Shown piece after piece: positions 9,401 to 16,485 of a stretch of DNA of 20,605 bases. The first letter of the stretch is position 1, and each line of letters begins with the position of its first letter. The notes beneath the pieces are model-generated. The model was given only the letters and a program-made list of their open reading frames with translations. It was not told the DNA's origin and did no database searches. The stretch spans positions 1 to 20,605 of the forward strand of contig CAXNAD020000387.1 of NCBI GenBank assembly GCA_964200185.2, given 5' to 3'. The translations under genes were made by a program, and so were the position numbers. Source of the stretch: Choristocarpus tenellus KU-1152. Lineage: Eukaryota; Phaeophyceae.

Positions 9401-10081
9401 CACTTGACTGTGCTGCATTATGTATTTGCTCCTCATCATGGTTTGTCCTCAAAGCATGCGTGGGAAAAGTGCTTTGTTGAGCAGGTTTTCGTTCATGGGT
9501 AAGGGGGTCATGGGCATGTGATTGAGTGAGACGATTTTGTCAGTATAGAATGAATCAAAATACTCTATGTTTGATGTAGTGTGTGTTGAGGGAAAGGCAT
9601 GTAGAATCAAGGGATCACTACAAACACTTCTTGGAAGCAATGCTCCATACAGGATTTACGCCTCTCCTACCAATGCTCTTGAGAGTGCATGGCAAAGACA
9701 GAAGAATTGCCACCAGTATCATTGTACAAGGAGGGCAGGTGGAAGATGGATATTGCAGGGATTGGCATGCATGCATCTTGAGGTGATTCATCACATCTAC
9801 TTGGAGTTACCCCTCCCAGGCAGACAGTATTTGTACTGAATTCAAACAAGTCAAGGACGATTTTCAAATTGTGTCCACTCCCATACGCCTGTTCACAGAT
9901 GTGTCGACAAAGTGGCATGGATGGGTTCTTTCCCAAGCCTATTAACCTCAGGACACTTACAGACATTGTAGCCACTTTTTGCAGAGGGATTGACGCGTGT
10001 GATGAGACAACTTTTTGTGCAAGCGGTCGTGACACCTCATCATGGTCAAGACAACCCTGCTGCAGAGTGCCCACTCATCAG
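278..10081 (+). CDS. Hybrid sensor histidine kinase, 3' part, 8 exons
   Basis: Partial multi-exon gene; the exons are 278-406, 1081-1179, 2560-2986, 3983-4137, 4498-4683, 8168-8240, 9020-9129 and 9899-10081. Phases agree at every junction and the joined frame has 454 codons without a stop. Order of domains: end of the HisKA helices (residues 1-40), HATPase_c (about 60-265) with N-box NLLTNAVKYT, D-box DTGIG (D192) and G2 box GTGLGL (219-224), then a receiver domain with acidic pair D305/D306, phospho-acceptor D349, S384 and K406. Known of the family: ATP phosphorylates a histidine in the H-box, then the phosphoryl group moves to the receiver aspartate and usually on to an HPt protein. The H-box and any sensor domain are not in the window. 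No membrane segment is seen in the visible part. Gene limits: the 5' end is off-window and the 3' end is uncertain. A stramenopile-type kinase is inferred from the E-W-I-W-Q-M motif. Confidence 0.88.
407..1080 (+). other. Intron 1 of the kinase gene (674 bp)
   Basis: Starts GTTTGT and ends TTGTAG. It contains stops in all forward frames apart from short ORFs without recognisable motifs. No repeat or RNA gene was recognised in it. Confidence 0.7.
1081..1179 (+). CDS. Kinase exon b: lead-in to N-box
   Basis: 33 codons, phase 0 to 0. It is too short to stand out as an ORF and was found by motif: VPILYSISPQIERM, then ITDGEWIWQM. In this kinase type the D-x-E-W-(L/I)-W-Q-M motif comes directly before the ATP-binding N-box. 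The next exon begins with CVNLLTNA, so the two join seamlessly. The acceptor is AATTGTAG at 1073-1080; the donor is ATG|GTGAGA. Confidence 0.85.
1180..2559 (+). other. Intron 2 of the kinase gene (1380 bp), with MITE copy
   Basis: Starts GTGAGA and ends TATATCCAG. It carries one copy of the MITE-like family at 1657-1910. A short direct duplication (about AGATTGATTCTC twice) lies near 2240-2262. No coding sequence was recognised in the rest. Confidence 0.8.
1657..1910 (+). mobile_element. MITE-like element, copy 1
   Basis: The ends are perfect inverted repeats of 18 bp: AAAGTATCTTAGAGGGTA on the left and its reverse complement on the right. Further in, both ends also share TCCATTTGGGG or a close variant, so the inverted similarity goes beyond 18 bp with a gap. 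The centre (about 1733-1766) forms an internal hairpin with arms TTTTCCTAATCCAAAA and TTTTGGAGTAGGTAAAA. At about 254 bp with no coding capacity it fits a non-autonomous DNA transposon. The outer bases AGTG (left) and GGCT (right) recur in all three copies and may belong to the element. No convincing target-site duplication was found, so the superfamily is not assigned. It sits in intron 2 in the sense chosen here as plus. Confidence 0.85.
2560..2986 (+). CDS. Kinase exon c: N-box to F-box of HATPase domain
   Basis: 142 codons plus one base, phase 0 to 1; acceptor ATATCCAG and donor ATG|GTAAGA. It begins with the N-box CVNLLTNAVKYT (N79 and N83 of the visible protein) and ends with the D-box FSVSDTGIGVP (D192) and the F-box FKPFSQ. 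About 109 residues separate N83 from D192, roughly 70 more than is usual. The extra stretch is acidic and glycine-rich with several charged repeats and no recognised domain. It is fully open in frame, so it looks coded rather than a retained intron, although GTGAGG donor-like sites occur near 2803 and 2815. Confidence 0.93.
2987..3982 (+). other. Intron 3 of the kinase gene (996 bp)
   Basis: Starts GTAAGA and ends TTTTTCCAG. It holds a diverged direct repeat of about 25-30 bp (around TTTTATCTG...CTAGAATTTT) near 3118-3142 and 3171-3196. Open stretches around 3404-3757 show no domain motif and are taken as chance. Confidence 0.85.
3983..4137 (+). CDS. Kinase exon d: G2 box and end of HATPase domain
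   Basis: Starts in phase 1: the split codon gives the first glycine of GTGLGL, the ATP-lid glycine box. The exon then reads LYSVMEKANRLSGTAG and ends with GSVFFFTVPYL, the usual last beta strand of the domain. It ends in phase 0 with GAG|GTGCGA. This donor is not ideal; CAA|GTTGCC 12 bases earlier keeps the same phase and is an alternative. Confidence 0.9.
4138..4497 (+). other. Intron 4 of the kinase gene (360 bp)
   Basis: Taken to end at the AG of AACAAAG, because only this nearby AG restores phase 0. Its pyrimidine tract is poor. Two T-runs (about 4198-4210 and 4284-4294) are present. No other feature is seen. Confidence 0.6.
4498..4683 (+). CDS. Kinase exon e: linker and start of receiver domain
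   Basis: 62 codons, phase 0 to 0. A linker with an acidic run (EAEEMEEGEVTE) leads into GVLVVDDTSTVLSLMG, the first strand of a receiver domain with the acidic pair D305/D306 that binds magnesium. It ends AFNGK and the donor is AAG|GTGAGT, close to consensus. The next exon starts EALLRL, giving the common NGKEAL sequence. The 5' limit is less sure than the 3' limit. Confidence 0.88.
4884..5011. repeat. 16-bp tandem array, 8 copies
   Basis: Eight copies of GATCACCTTGTGCTTT with single-base variants (GATTACC, TGTACTTT, GATCATG). It lies wholly in intron 5, about 200 bp after the donor site. Confidence 0.95.
5735..6010 (-). pseudogene. Antisense open frame in intron 5, unknown
   Basis: 91 codons open on the minus strand, ending at a TAA at 5735-5737. 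The composition is protein-like, with an amphipathic helical stretch (EQIKYIEVVVLYCIQAFLEQ) followed by a proline/threonine-rich tail. Just upstream (about 6010-6100) another minus frame also reads like protein, which suggests a frameshifted remnant. No family was recognised. It could be a fragment of a transposable element or a chance ORF. Confidence 0.25.
6719..7000 (-). pseudogene. Antisense coding remnant in intron 5, part 2
   Basis: On the minus strand, 39 codons from ATG 6836-6838 to the TAA at 6719-6721 are acidic and protein-like (NEIIHQDYEVELVVEDVIND). Upstream the same frame continues through one stop (6869-6871) into DRYIKTEDKILGEDIFNL. Further upstream another minus frame gives GGWKSAHCGKVVAHAQGEM. 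This pattern of readable peptide broken by a stop and a shift is typical of a decayed gene. The family is not recognised; a transposable-element protein is possible. Confidence 0.35.
7087..7307. repeat. 13-bp tandem array, 17 copies
   Basis: Seventeen copies of CTCTAAAGGATCY with few changes (GGATCC, GGATCT, GGGTCC, one CTCGAAAGG). It lies in intron 5 and interrupts the antisense coding remnant at 6719-7790. Confidence 0.96.
7379..7422. repeat. 11-bp tandem array, 4 copies
   Basis: Four perfect copies of GATCTTGATTT, followed by a partial GATC. It lies about 70 bp after the 13-bp array, in the same intron. Confidence 0.95.
7435..7790 (-). pseudogene. Antisense coding remnant in intron 5, part 1
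   Basis: Minus-strand frames read GVFLKVHLATGVEFSKVFH, then after a shift GDTICTSGTGRGIVQVNFNK, then after another shift FRQNLVTWVKTKFEVELSLR. Each piece is protein-like and follows the previous one in order, so a frameshifted gene fragment is more likely than chance. It would be the 5' part of the same remnant as 6719-7000, the two being separated by the minisatellites. No family was recognised. Confidence 0.35.
8168..8240 (+). CDS. Kinase exon f: phospho-acceptor strand of receiver
   Basis: 24 codons plus one base, phase 0 to 1, acceptor TATTGCAG and donor GATG|GTGAGG. It reads EALLRLQLETFALVLTDLQM and then PILD, the classic strand with phospho-acceptor D349 followed by the MPxxDG turn. 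D306 to D349 is 43 residues, as expected for a receiver domain. It is so short that only the motif and the phases reveal it. Confidence 0.95.
8241..9019 (+). other. Intron 6 of the kinase gene (779 bp)
   Basis: Starts GTGAGG and ends ATTACATAG. It contains three copies of a 15-bp unit GTGTGTTATAGTTTT at about 8783-8827. Nothing else was recognised. Confidence 0.88.
8783..8827. repeat. 15-bp tandem array, 3 copies
   Basis: Three copies of GTGTGTTATAGTTTT, the last one short by a T, followed by a diverged GTGCAGTATAGTTTG. Confidence 0.9.
9020..9129 (+). CDS. Kinase exon g: receiver domain, S/T region
   Basis: Starts in phase 1 and completes the glycine of MPILDG. It reads LEFVRRFRKWELAHRVG and then QMIVGMSANTD, where S384 is the conserved Ser/Thr that senses phosphorylation. 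The D349-S384 distance is 35 residues, about five more than in short receivers, which is common in hybrid kinases. The donor GAG|GTGGGT is in phase 0. Confidence 0.94.
9130..9898 (+). other. Intron 7 of the kinase gene (769 bp)
   Basis: Starts GTGGGT and ends GTTCACAG. Overlapping open stretches near 9567-9839 have no domain motif and are read as chance. No repeat was noticed. Confidence 0.88.
9899..10081 (+). CDS. Kinase exon h: end of receiver domain
   Basis: 61 codons from phase 0. It reads MCRQSGMDGFFPKPINLRT, the usual CxxxGMDGFLxKP end of a receiver with K406, then the last helix LTDIVATFCRGI. A short cysteine- and serine-rich tail follows. A GTGAGA donor lies at 10082. If it is not used, the frame continues for 55 codons to TGA 10247-10249 and includes the 33-bp repeat. 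If it is used, a phase-matching acceptor exists at 10573-10574. Confidence 0.92.
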
Positions 10082-10249
10082 GTGAGAAAACCTGTACTGC
10101 TGGTAGAAAATGCATACATTATACATTATGTATGTAACGAAAATGCATACATTATACATTATGTATGTAAAAAAAATGCATACATTGTACATTATGTACA
10201 TAACGAAAACGGGCCCTCTTGTTTTCTTGAGCATGCATCAGGAAAATGA
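10082..10249 (+). CDS. Possible read-through C-terminus of the kinase
   Basis: The exon h frame stays open to TGA 10247-10249. It would add an 11-residue repeat (core ENAYIIHYVC) three times and a short end. The GTGAGA at 10082 is a good donor, so this may be intron instead. The choice cannot be made from sequence alone. Confidence 0.35.
   Translation: MRKPVLLVENAYIIHYVCNENAYIIHYVCKKNAYIVHYVHNENGPSCFLEHASGK
10106..10204. repeat. 33-bp tandem array, 3 copies
   Basis: Three copies of a 33-bp unit beginning GAAAATGCATACATT. Copies 1 and 2 are nearly identical; copy 3 has TTGTACATTATGTACATAA in place of the original end, making it more palindromic. The unit length is a multiple of three, so all frames that are open in one copy remain open across the array, on both strands. 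Confidence 0.95.
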
Positions 10250-10574
10250 TTTAGTATCAGGTTATGAATTGAATACCTGTATTAATACCTGTATTTTTTT
10301 GTTACCTCAAGATGTGTATAGTTTGGAAACAAAGTGTATGCATTCCGAAGTATTTATTTTTTCACATGTTGAATATGGGACAAATTCTATTCTAGGTTGC
10401 TCACTGTAGTATGAAAACGTCTACAATAGACAGTGAGGGTTGATTGTATGTGTGCATCTTTGTATTGATCCCATTTTAAACAAACCTAAGTGTGGAGACC
10501 AGTGTTGTACTCGACGTGTTCTCTCTTTAAACCTTCAATGCGTTTTCCGTATGCGATGTTGCCTATTGAGCCAG

Positions 10575-10688
10575 GTGCCAGCACACAGCAAGTGCTTGTC
10601 ACCTGATGTAGAGTGTTACTGGGTGGTGCATTTGCCTCACAGAAGTACTTGCTCTTCCCGGCCACCAAAGACTGGTGACTTTTGTTAG
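10575..10688 (+). CDS. Possible last exon of the kinase gene
   Basis: If the donor at 10082 is used, the AG at 10573-10574 (TTGAGCCAG) gives a phase-0 exon of 37 codons ending in TGT TAG. The peptide is cysteine- and proline-rich with no known motif. Phase agreement has a one-in-three chance of being accidental, so support is weak. Confidence 0.25.
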   Translation: MPAHSKCLSPDVECYWVVHLPHRSTCSSRPPKTGDFC

Positions 10689-12507
10689 GGATCCTAGAAC
10701 AACCAAAACTGGTGACATGAAATTGACTCTGATCAGAAGAGGTTCTTCTTATTCACGGAGAGGAAGTAGGGCGAAAGGTCAGTCAACCTCGAGGCCTCTC
10801 TTGTAAATTCTGAGTTCTAAATTGCGTTAAAGTAGACCTCTCACCACTTTGCTCAACTTGTGAGCCAAAATAGTTCATTTGAAGGAATGGTAACGATGTG
10901 GTCACTATCACTCACTGATTGTCTTTGACTGGTCCATCCGAACAATTAGCTGCAGCAGAACAAAACCAAGAAACAACCATTTTGTAGGTGATAATCTAGG
11001 AACTGTTTGTTGATCTAGGCATGGAACTGCGAAAAGCAAGCAGGGTACATGCTAACGAAGGCGAGTCTTCCAGTGAATACAAGAACTTGTGCTTTAATTT
11101 CTGATCACATTTTTGGTTTCATACAAACCTCCACTGGGTGTACTTGATATACTTACAGGAGCTAGAGGTTTGTAGACGCAGAATGGAGACTGTAATCTGG
11201 ACGTTTTAATATTTTGTTGGCAATAGTTTCAGTTATCTATGCATTCCTTGCTACTGTGGGACCAGTGGGCAGGACCTGTTGTTTCAGTTTGTGTTTCCCA
11301 GGCAAGGTCTCAAGTCCTCATTTTGTCATGCGGAGGATTGGTTGTGGTCTTGTAGCAGGTGCATAGTTACTTACTCGCCTATATGCACAACTAAAGAGGC
11401 AATATTTCAAACCTGTCCTCTCAATCATTTTCCCAAGTCGGACTCTTGTATTTTTCCACTTTTTTGCAATAATTTATTTCATACTCAAGAGTACATGATA
11501 TGTGAGACGTTGTCAGGATGATGATTTGCATCAGGGAGTTGTATTACTTGGCACACAATTTTGAATAGCACCAAGGGCACCAAGAGGATACGGGGTCATT
11601 GCAGGCTGCATTCGAATGTCCAGGGGGCACCGGTAACCTTGTCATACATCCAGTAATGCTGCGTTATCAAACAAATCCATGGAGGTGAACAGTTAGTCCT
11701 GTGAAGTGCATTTAATTGTTTTACTCACATCCGCTCTACCCTTCACGCTACACCTGCCCCAATTCTTGATTTCCGATCTCCAAAGGGACATATCTCCAAT
11801 CCACCTGGCACTCCTGGCAGTGAGGTTCGGTTTTTTGTGTTCTGAGTATGGAGAATATGTATTTGTGAGAATACCGTTTACACGAAGGGTAGTCTCCCTC
11901 ACTAGAGAGCACTAAAGAGCACTAAAGAGACAGGAGTGAGCGGAGAGAGTTGCGGAAGGCAGGTTAGGTGTGTGCTGGCCTCGGCGGATAAGCAAAGCCA
12001 CACCACAATGTGTTCCTGTGTATCTGTGAAGAGGATTCTTTCTCTCCACCTATTGATTTTCTTGTGTATGGTGCTGAACAGCTTCTTTCTCATGTGATTG
12101 CTTCTTGTATCATTGATGTTTTGTGGATGCTTCAGGTCTACCATGTCTGATGGATCCTGTTTGCAAACCATCTGTCTTTGTCCTTGAAATGCTTCGAATT
12201 GATCGTTGGTATTTTAGTATATATTATCCATCATGTCAAGTTGATGTCAATCATATTCGAAGAGGAGTCAACCCATTGCAATGAATCGTGTGTCCTTTTG
12301 ATTCATTGCTCAAACACCAAACTTCCGTGATCCCTAGTAAGCTATGGAGCAATAAATAACTCTCTGTTCTGTCACTTCGCTGGGTATTTTCACCACACTC
12401 TTGGCTGGGTTGGAACTCTCTTACTCACCACTACCACTGAATCTTGCAGTCCAATGCTTGCCGTTGTTGCAATGGCTGGTCAAGCACACTGGCATGCAGC
12501 TCAACAA
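10689..12507. other. Non-coding or unrecognised stretch
   Basis: Both strands carry only short ORFs (such as 11279-11521 and 11706-11915) without recognisable motifs or splice-linked partners. A small doublet of GAGCACTAAA lies near 11907-11926. No RNA gene, transposon end or promoter was recognised. Confidence 0.6.
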
Positions 12508-12575
12508 TGCTACTACACAGTAAGTGCTACTACACAGTAAGTGCTACTACACAGTAAGTGCTACTACACAGTAAG
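12508..12575. repeat. 17-bp tandem array, 4 copies
   Basis: Four perfect copies of TGCTACTACACAGTAAG, then TGC as a partial fifth. It lies in sequence without recognised genes. Confidence 0.95.
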
Positions 12576-13024
12576 TGCAATCAGAACGGTGCATGGTCAC
12601 TATATTTAGGTAGTTGGAAAGTACATCTAATGCAATCAGTAGCCTGAAAGGTTGACCAGAGACAAGATCTCTTATTCTGGCTGTAGGAGTGATGGCAGTT
12701 GTTTGTTTTCGCCCTCTAAAGAGTGGTCGAACCATATGCACAAGGAGCCACAGGGGTCCTGATTACTCAACGGCACTCCTCTTGAAGTTGAAATTGCCCA
12801 CCACAAAATCCCTCTTTTCCTTTTTCAGTGCATAAACAGTGGTTGCTTACAATCGAGAATAGCTGATTTTATGAGAACGAGCTTCAAGGAATTTGACAGG
12901 AGCAGTGCCTCTAGAGTTATGCATGGTGAACTATTGGAAACGTTGTTCCTTGTGTAGATTGTGTTGTTGTCTGAGGTGGTTGATGTGTGATTTTGTGGTA
13001 GGAATGCCCTGGTTCTATTGAGTG

Positions 13025-13273
13025 AAATCATCTTAGAAGGTACGAGTTTTACCCTGTTTGTCCATTTGGGGCTTGGCTTCCTATGTTTTTTTTTCATGAC
13101 ATTTTCCTCTCCAACATTTTTTCGGAGTAGGTAAAATGTGTATGTTATGAAAAGGTGTGCCTGAAACAAGGATATTGACACTTCCTAACAAACACGATAA
13201 CCAAAATTACATCAAAATCGCACATTGGATTTTGACCCCCAAATGGACGCGGCCCTACCCTCTAACATACTTT
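13025..13273 (+). mobile_element. MITE-like element, copy 2
   Basis: Same family and orientation as 1657-1910. The left end AAATCATCTTAGAAGGTA has three changes from the 18-bp inverted repeat; the right end TACCCTCTAACATACTTT has one. The interior is well conserved: GTCCATTTGGGGCTTGGCTT on the left, the internal hairpin with GGAGTAGGTAAAATGTG, and the segment ending GGACGCGGCCCTACCCTCT. The outer bases AGTG and GGCT are again present. No target-site duplication is obvious. It lies in sequence without recognised genes. Confidence 0.83.
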
Positions 13274-13750
13274 GGCTCATTTTTAATCCATTCCATCCCA
13301 GGTCGTTCTTTTCTCCCGAAAAATTCAGTCCACCTATGTGGATGCATATTATTCTCTTTTGAGTACTGTCATGGCGTTACCACAAATGTTTCTTTATAGA
13401 AAGCGATTCCGACTTAATTTCTTTTAAATCGTGAATTGTTCTGTGTCCGCTCTTCTAATATTCTGCGCAGAATAGCAAATATAACCCAAGTATATTTGGT
13501 TCAATGAATATGGTAAAATTGGGAGATTTCCAGAAGGTATATAATTGGAAATTTCCATGGTTCAGTACGACATAGTAAGTTACACCGCCAATATAACTAT
13601 ATACTGATGACGATACATACATTGTACTCAATAATGCAAAATGTGAGGGGGCATAATAATATAAAATATTGCATACTGTCATTGGTTTCTTTCACCATTT
13701 CACCAACAATAGAAATTTAACATATCTATTGTATTGTATTATTATCAGGG
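13274..13750. other. AT-rich unrecognised stretch
   Basis: Stops are frequent on both strands. A minus ORF at 13455-13682 has no recognisable motif. Nothing functional is seen. Confidence 0.6.
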
Positions 13751-14640
13751 CTTTTCATTGGGCCGGGCAGTTAGCATGTCCACTGTTGAACATATGGCCA
13801 TGGCCCAGTTCATGGCCTGTCCATTTTGAAATAATGCTCATGTACTTGGTTATGTTCGATTTTGGTTACAGATGTCAGGTGGTGACCCTGGTCATGTTGG
13901 GCAAGCGTTGGTCATGGGCTCTACCATGTTCAAACTTGGTTGTACATGGGGTCCAGTGGGCTCGGTCATATTGAGTAAGCGATAGCATGAACTGGGTCAT
14001 CTTAGAACATTTTATCTATGGCCGGTCAGGTAAAATATTTTTTTACACTTGGGCTGGCCACGTCATCATGGTCATGTCTTCTTTTTGAAAATTTTACATT
14101 TTACATTTTACATTTTACATTTTGCCACTCGTGAATATTGTGTCCCAAATCTTCAATTTCTACTGCTTAAATTCTAACTATATTTTATCTGTTGATATTT
14201 CTGTATTATATTTTTTATTTAGAATATCAAATTGTTAATTAATGCAAATACATGTTGAGTGTCTGAGGTGATCTGTGATCCGTGTGTGTAAATGTCTCAC
14301 ATTCACACTTGTATAACATGTAGTACATGGCCTGGACATGGTCTGGACATGCCAGAAAAAAAAAGGAACTGATGGGCGGCCATTGTCCAGATTTTCTAGT
14401 AAAAAAGTTAGGCTGGTCGACCAGTGGACATGGTCTGGACATGTCAGAGAATATTTTACCTGGTCAGGCCGGCGGACATGGACTGGTTCAATACCTAGTA
14501 GACACGGCCCGGGACATGTTAAATTATTGTGGGATTGGTCTGGACATGGACATGGATTGGTTCAACAATTGCTGGAGATGGACTGGGACATGTTAAGGAA
14601 TTGTGGGACTGGTCCGGGTAGCGGATGGGACTTTTCAAAT
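13751..14640. repeat. Block with GGACATG clusters and inverted arms
   Basis: The right half (14334-14592) has nine GGACATG heptamers, all on the plus strand. It also contains a diverged tandem duplication of about 74 bp (14474-14547 and 14548-14617), with shared segments GGTTCAA and GGGACATGTTAA followed by ATTGTGGGA-TGGTC. The left half (13751-14080) is rich in related GGTCATG and CATGGCC words. A 13-bp perfect inverted repeat, CAGGTAAAATATT at 14027-14039 and its complement at 14450-14462, has CCGG near its outer side on each arm. Between the arms is a 7-bp array (14091-14118). A non-autonomous mobile element with repeated internal protein-binding words is one explanation; the ends could not be defined. 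Open frames across the block are explained by the repeats. Confidence 0.5.
14091..14118. repeat. 7-bp tandem array, 4 copies
   Basis: Four copies of ATTTTAC followed by a partial ATTTT. It sits between the arms of the inverted repeat CAGGTAAAATATT. Confidence 0.93.
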
Positions 14641-14870
14641 TTGCTGGTCTGGCGAAAAGTCCTCATTATTATGGCTCTTAACATTTTGCAGATGTGTCAA
14701 AAACCAAGGCTATATTGCAAGAACACCTGTAAAAAAATAGTTAATGGAGAATATCTCTCCCTAGAAAATATTTGCTCTTTGAAAACTAACGACACAATGA
14801 TGCTCCCTTGAAGGATGGTAACTACAATGTAATATGTATACTGCTGCTGTAACTCCAACCTAACTTAGCC
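14641..14870. other. Unrecognised spacer
   Basis: Nothing beyond the end of a repeat-driven open frame (to 14811). No motifs were recognised. Confidence 0.5.
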
Positions 14871-15160
14871 CTACAAAGGTGGGCGAGGAGCTAGGGAAGA
14901 ATCCCAAGAATCTGTCAGGCCCCTTCTTGGCCAACTACGTAGTGGTGTCTCCAGCTTGAAACACATGAAGTGTCTCGAGAAAGCCACTTGCGCAATGGCA
15001 GGAACTGTCTGTGTCAAGCAGGAATTAACAGCCCCTTTCCTACTGTATCCTCCCGCCCCTCTCCCCCCTACCACGTATGTGGCTAACTCATCCAAGAAAT
15101 TTTGTGCTTGCTTTCCAAGTTGCCCAACACTTTCCACCTTGAAGGTGTTCAAATTAAATT
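14871..15160 (-). pseudogene. Fragment resembling a retrotransposon protein C-terminus
   Basis: A minus-strand frame of about 96 codons, bounded upstream by a TAA and ending near 14871, reads ESVGQLGKQAQNFLDELATY, then a basic glycine-rich stretch and a final segment with FSRHFMCF. The pattern of a hydrophobic strand, G-x-L/W-G, then FLxELA and a short basic tail is one I associate with the end of reverse transcriptases of non-LTR retrotransposons. That resemblance is from memory and not proven. No RT catalytic motif is nearby, so this would be a short 3' remnant. Confidence 0.35.
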
Positions 15161-15560
15161 ACAACATTTAAAAGAACCCTCGTATTCTTGTATCCTTTTC
15201 ACATTTTACAGATATGTCAGGGGTCTATGTGGAAACACAGACTAAAACTGTATGACAATACAGTTGGTGAACCTATATAAGAGAGGGTAGGGACAAGAAA
15301 ACCCCCCCTTTCTTATATCCCGATCCTCGCTTATTTCATATAAGAGCGCTTTTCTCTTAAACCAAGGGATCCTAAGAAGAGAAACCTATTGTTACATGAT
15401 TGGTTGATCATAGGAAACACTCCCTATAAAAATATTCTGTAAAAATCTTCTGTATGGTTTATTTAATAGGTTGTTCCTGTGGAAGAATGGAACTTGCTAA
15501 AGTTTTTTTACATTTAATTCCACAAAGGAGAAAGATCATTTTAATTCAGGTCAATAAATT
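15161..15560. other. Spacer before the Copia element
   Basis: Contains a TATA-like CTATATAAGAGAGGG at about 15271-15285 and a second ATATAAGAGCGC at about 15339-15350. A C-run precedes CTTATATCCCG at about 15303-15322. This could be the remains of a 5' LTR with its promoter, but no matching 3' LTR was found. No gene is seen. Confidence 0.4.
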
Positions 15561-15753
15561 TCATTGTAGTTGATTATAGTACATGATATGAACGAAGGAT
15601 TGAGCCTTACGACCAGAGTGTGGAATTGTGGAAAGAATGTGTAACGACATTAACTTGACGAGCACACACACACAATGATTGCTTGAGAATATAAACTCTG
15701 GATGAGGCTTAGTTCTCATGTAGATTGGGAGGCAAGGTTTCAGATTTTGTGGA

Positions 15754-16476
15754 TTGTCATCACGGTGGAGGATCGCAACAAATGACAGACAACCACGAAG
15801 TCCCTCAGAAGTGGTTGGAGCTCTTAGGAACCACTTTGCTTGGGATAGGATTACGGATGGAGCAATCATGCAGTCCAAGTTAAATTCTCTTCATCTATGT
15901 GTGGCGGAAGATCCCACTACTGTTATTATCCAGCTGACCAAGCTAGTGAAGAAGATGAGGTCGATTGATGATGAGCATAGCGAGGTGGCCCAGATCAGCG
16001 AAATGCACAATTGCCTTTCCGAGGAGATTTTTGTCGAGAATCGACAGGTTAATGGGAGAGGATATACAAACAGACTCGATCTTCAAAGGTGTGCCTGTGA
16101 GACACATCGTATGCGCAAACGTCAACAAGAACAACGAGTGGAGAGTAATGGTGGGGCGATGATGATGGGTGGAGCGCATGTGAGAGGTGGAACCACAGGT
16201 TGTTGAAAGGATCGAAAATCAGGATGTGTGGAGTGCTGGCTGTATGGTGGACTGCACTTTCAATCTTCTTGTCCCACTGTTGTTACCTCAAGTTTTGGAT
16301 ACACATGTGCCTGTTATGTTTGTGGAGTGACTGGACTTAAGGCCTACTTCTGTCCTAAACGTTCTGGAGCTGTTGGGGCGACTGGGCAAGAATCGAATAA
16401 TTCTGGGCCAAACCCCAGAAGGAAGAGGAGAAACAGTAAAGGAAAGGGAGAGGCGATGCTAACGTGGCTGGTGTAG
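15754..16476 (+). pseudogene. Copia gag remnant with defective zinc knuckle
   Basis: One frame is open from about 15754 to a TGA at 16204-16206 and continues after it to 16476. The middle reads EVVGALRNHFAW and then QSKLNSLHLCVAED, like the helical Copia gag (UBN2-type) region, followed by a basic stretch and CYVCGVTGLKAYFC (16312-16353). This is a CX2CX4HX4C zinc knuckle in which the histidine is a leucine (CTT). The gag start further 5' is broken by stops in all frames. Gag normally coats the RNA in virus-like particles. Confidence 0.72.
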
Positions 16477-16485
16477 CTGGTGACG

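Noticed and set aside
9567-10074. Overlapping plus and minus ORFs near the end of intron 7
   Set aside because: The plus exon from 9899 is fixed by receiver motifs. The others have no motifs and overlap it.
10440-12171. Several ORFs of 60-90 codons on both strands (10486, 11279, 11706, 11902)
   Set aside because: No motifs, no phase-linked neighbours and biased, low-information composition. Only 10575-10688 was kept, as a weak exon candidate.
11600-12265. TTCGAA-type words that could be tRNA T-loops
   Set aside because: No matching acceptor stem, D-arm or anticodon arm could be drawn around them.
13157-13399. Peptide WILTPKWT shared with an ORF at 19346-19582 (minus), suggesting a conserved gene
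   Set aside because: Both ORFs run through the end of the MITE-like element. The shared peptide is a translation of the mobile repeat, not of a gene.
14338-14811. 157-codon plus-strand ORF rich in W, S, G and H
   Set aside because: Its openness follows from GGACATG and TGGTCTGG repeats, and an overlapping frame is also open. No domain is seen.
15561-15878. Minus-strand ORF of 105 codons
   Set aside because: It is the shadow of the Copia gag region on the other strand.
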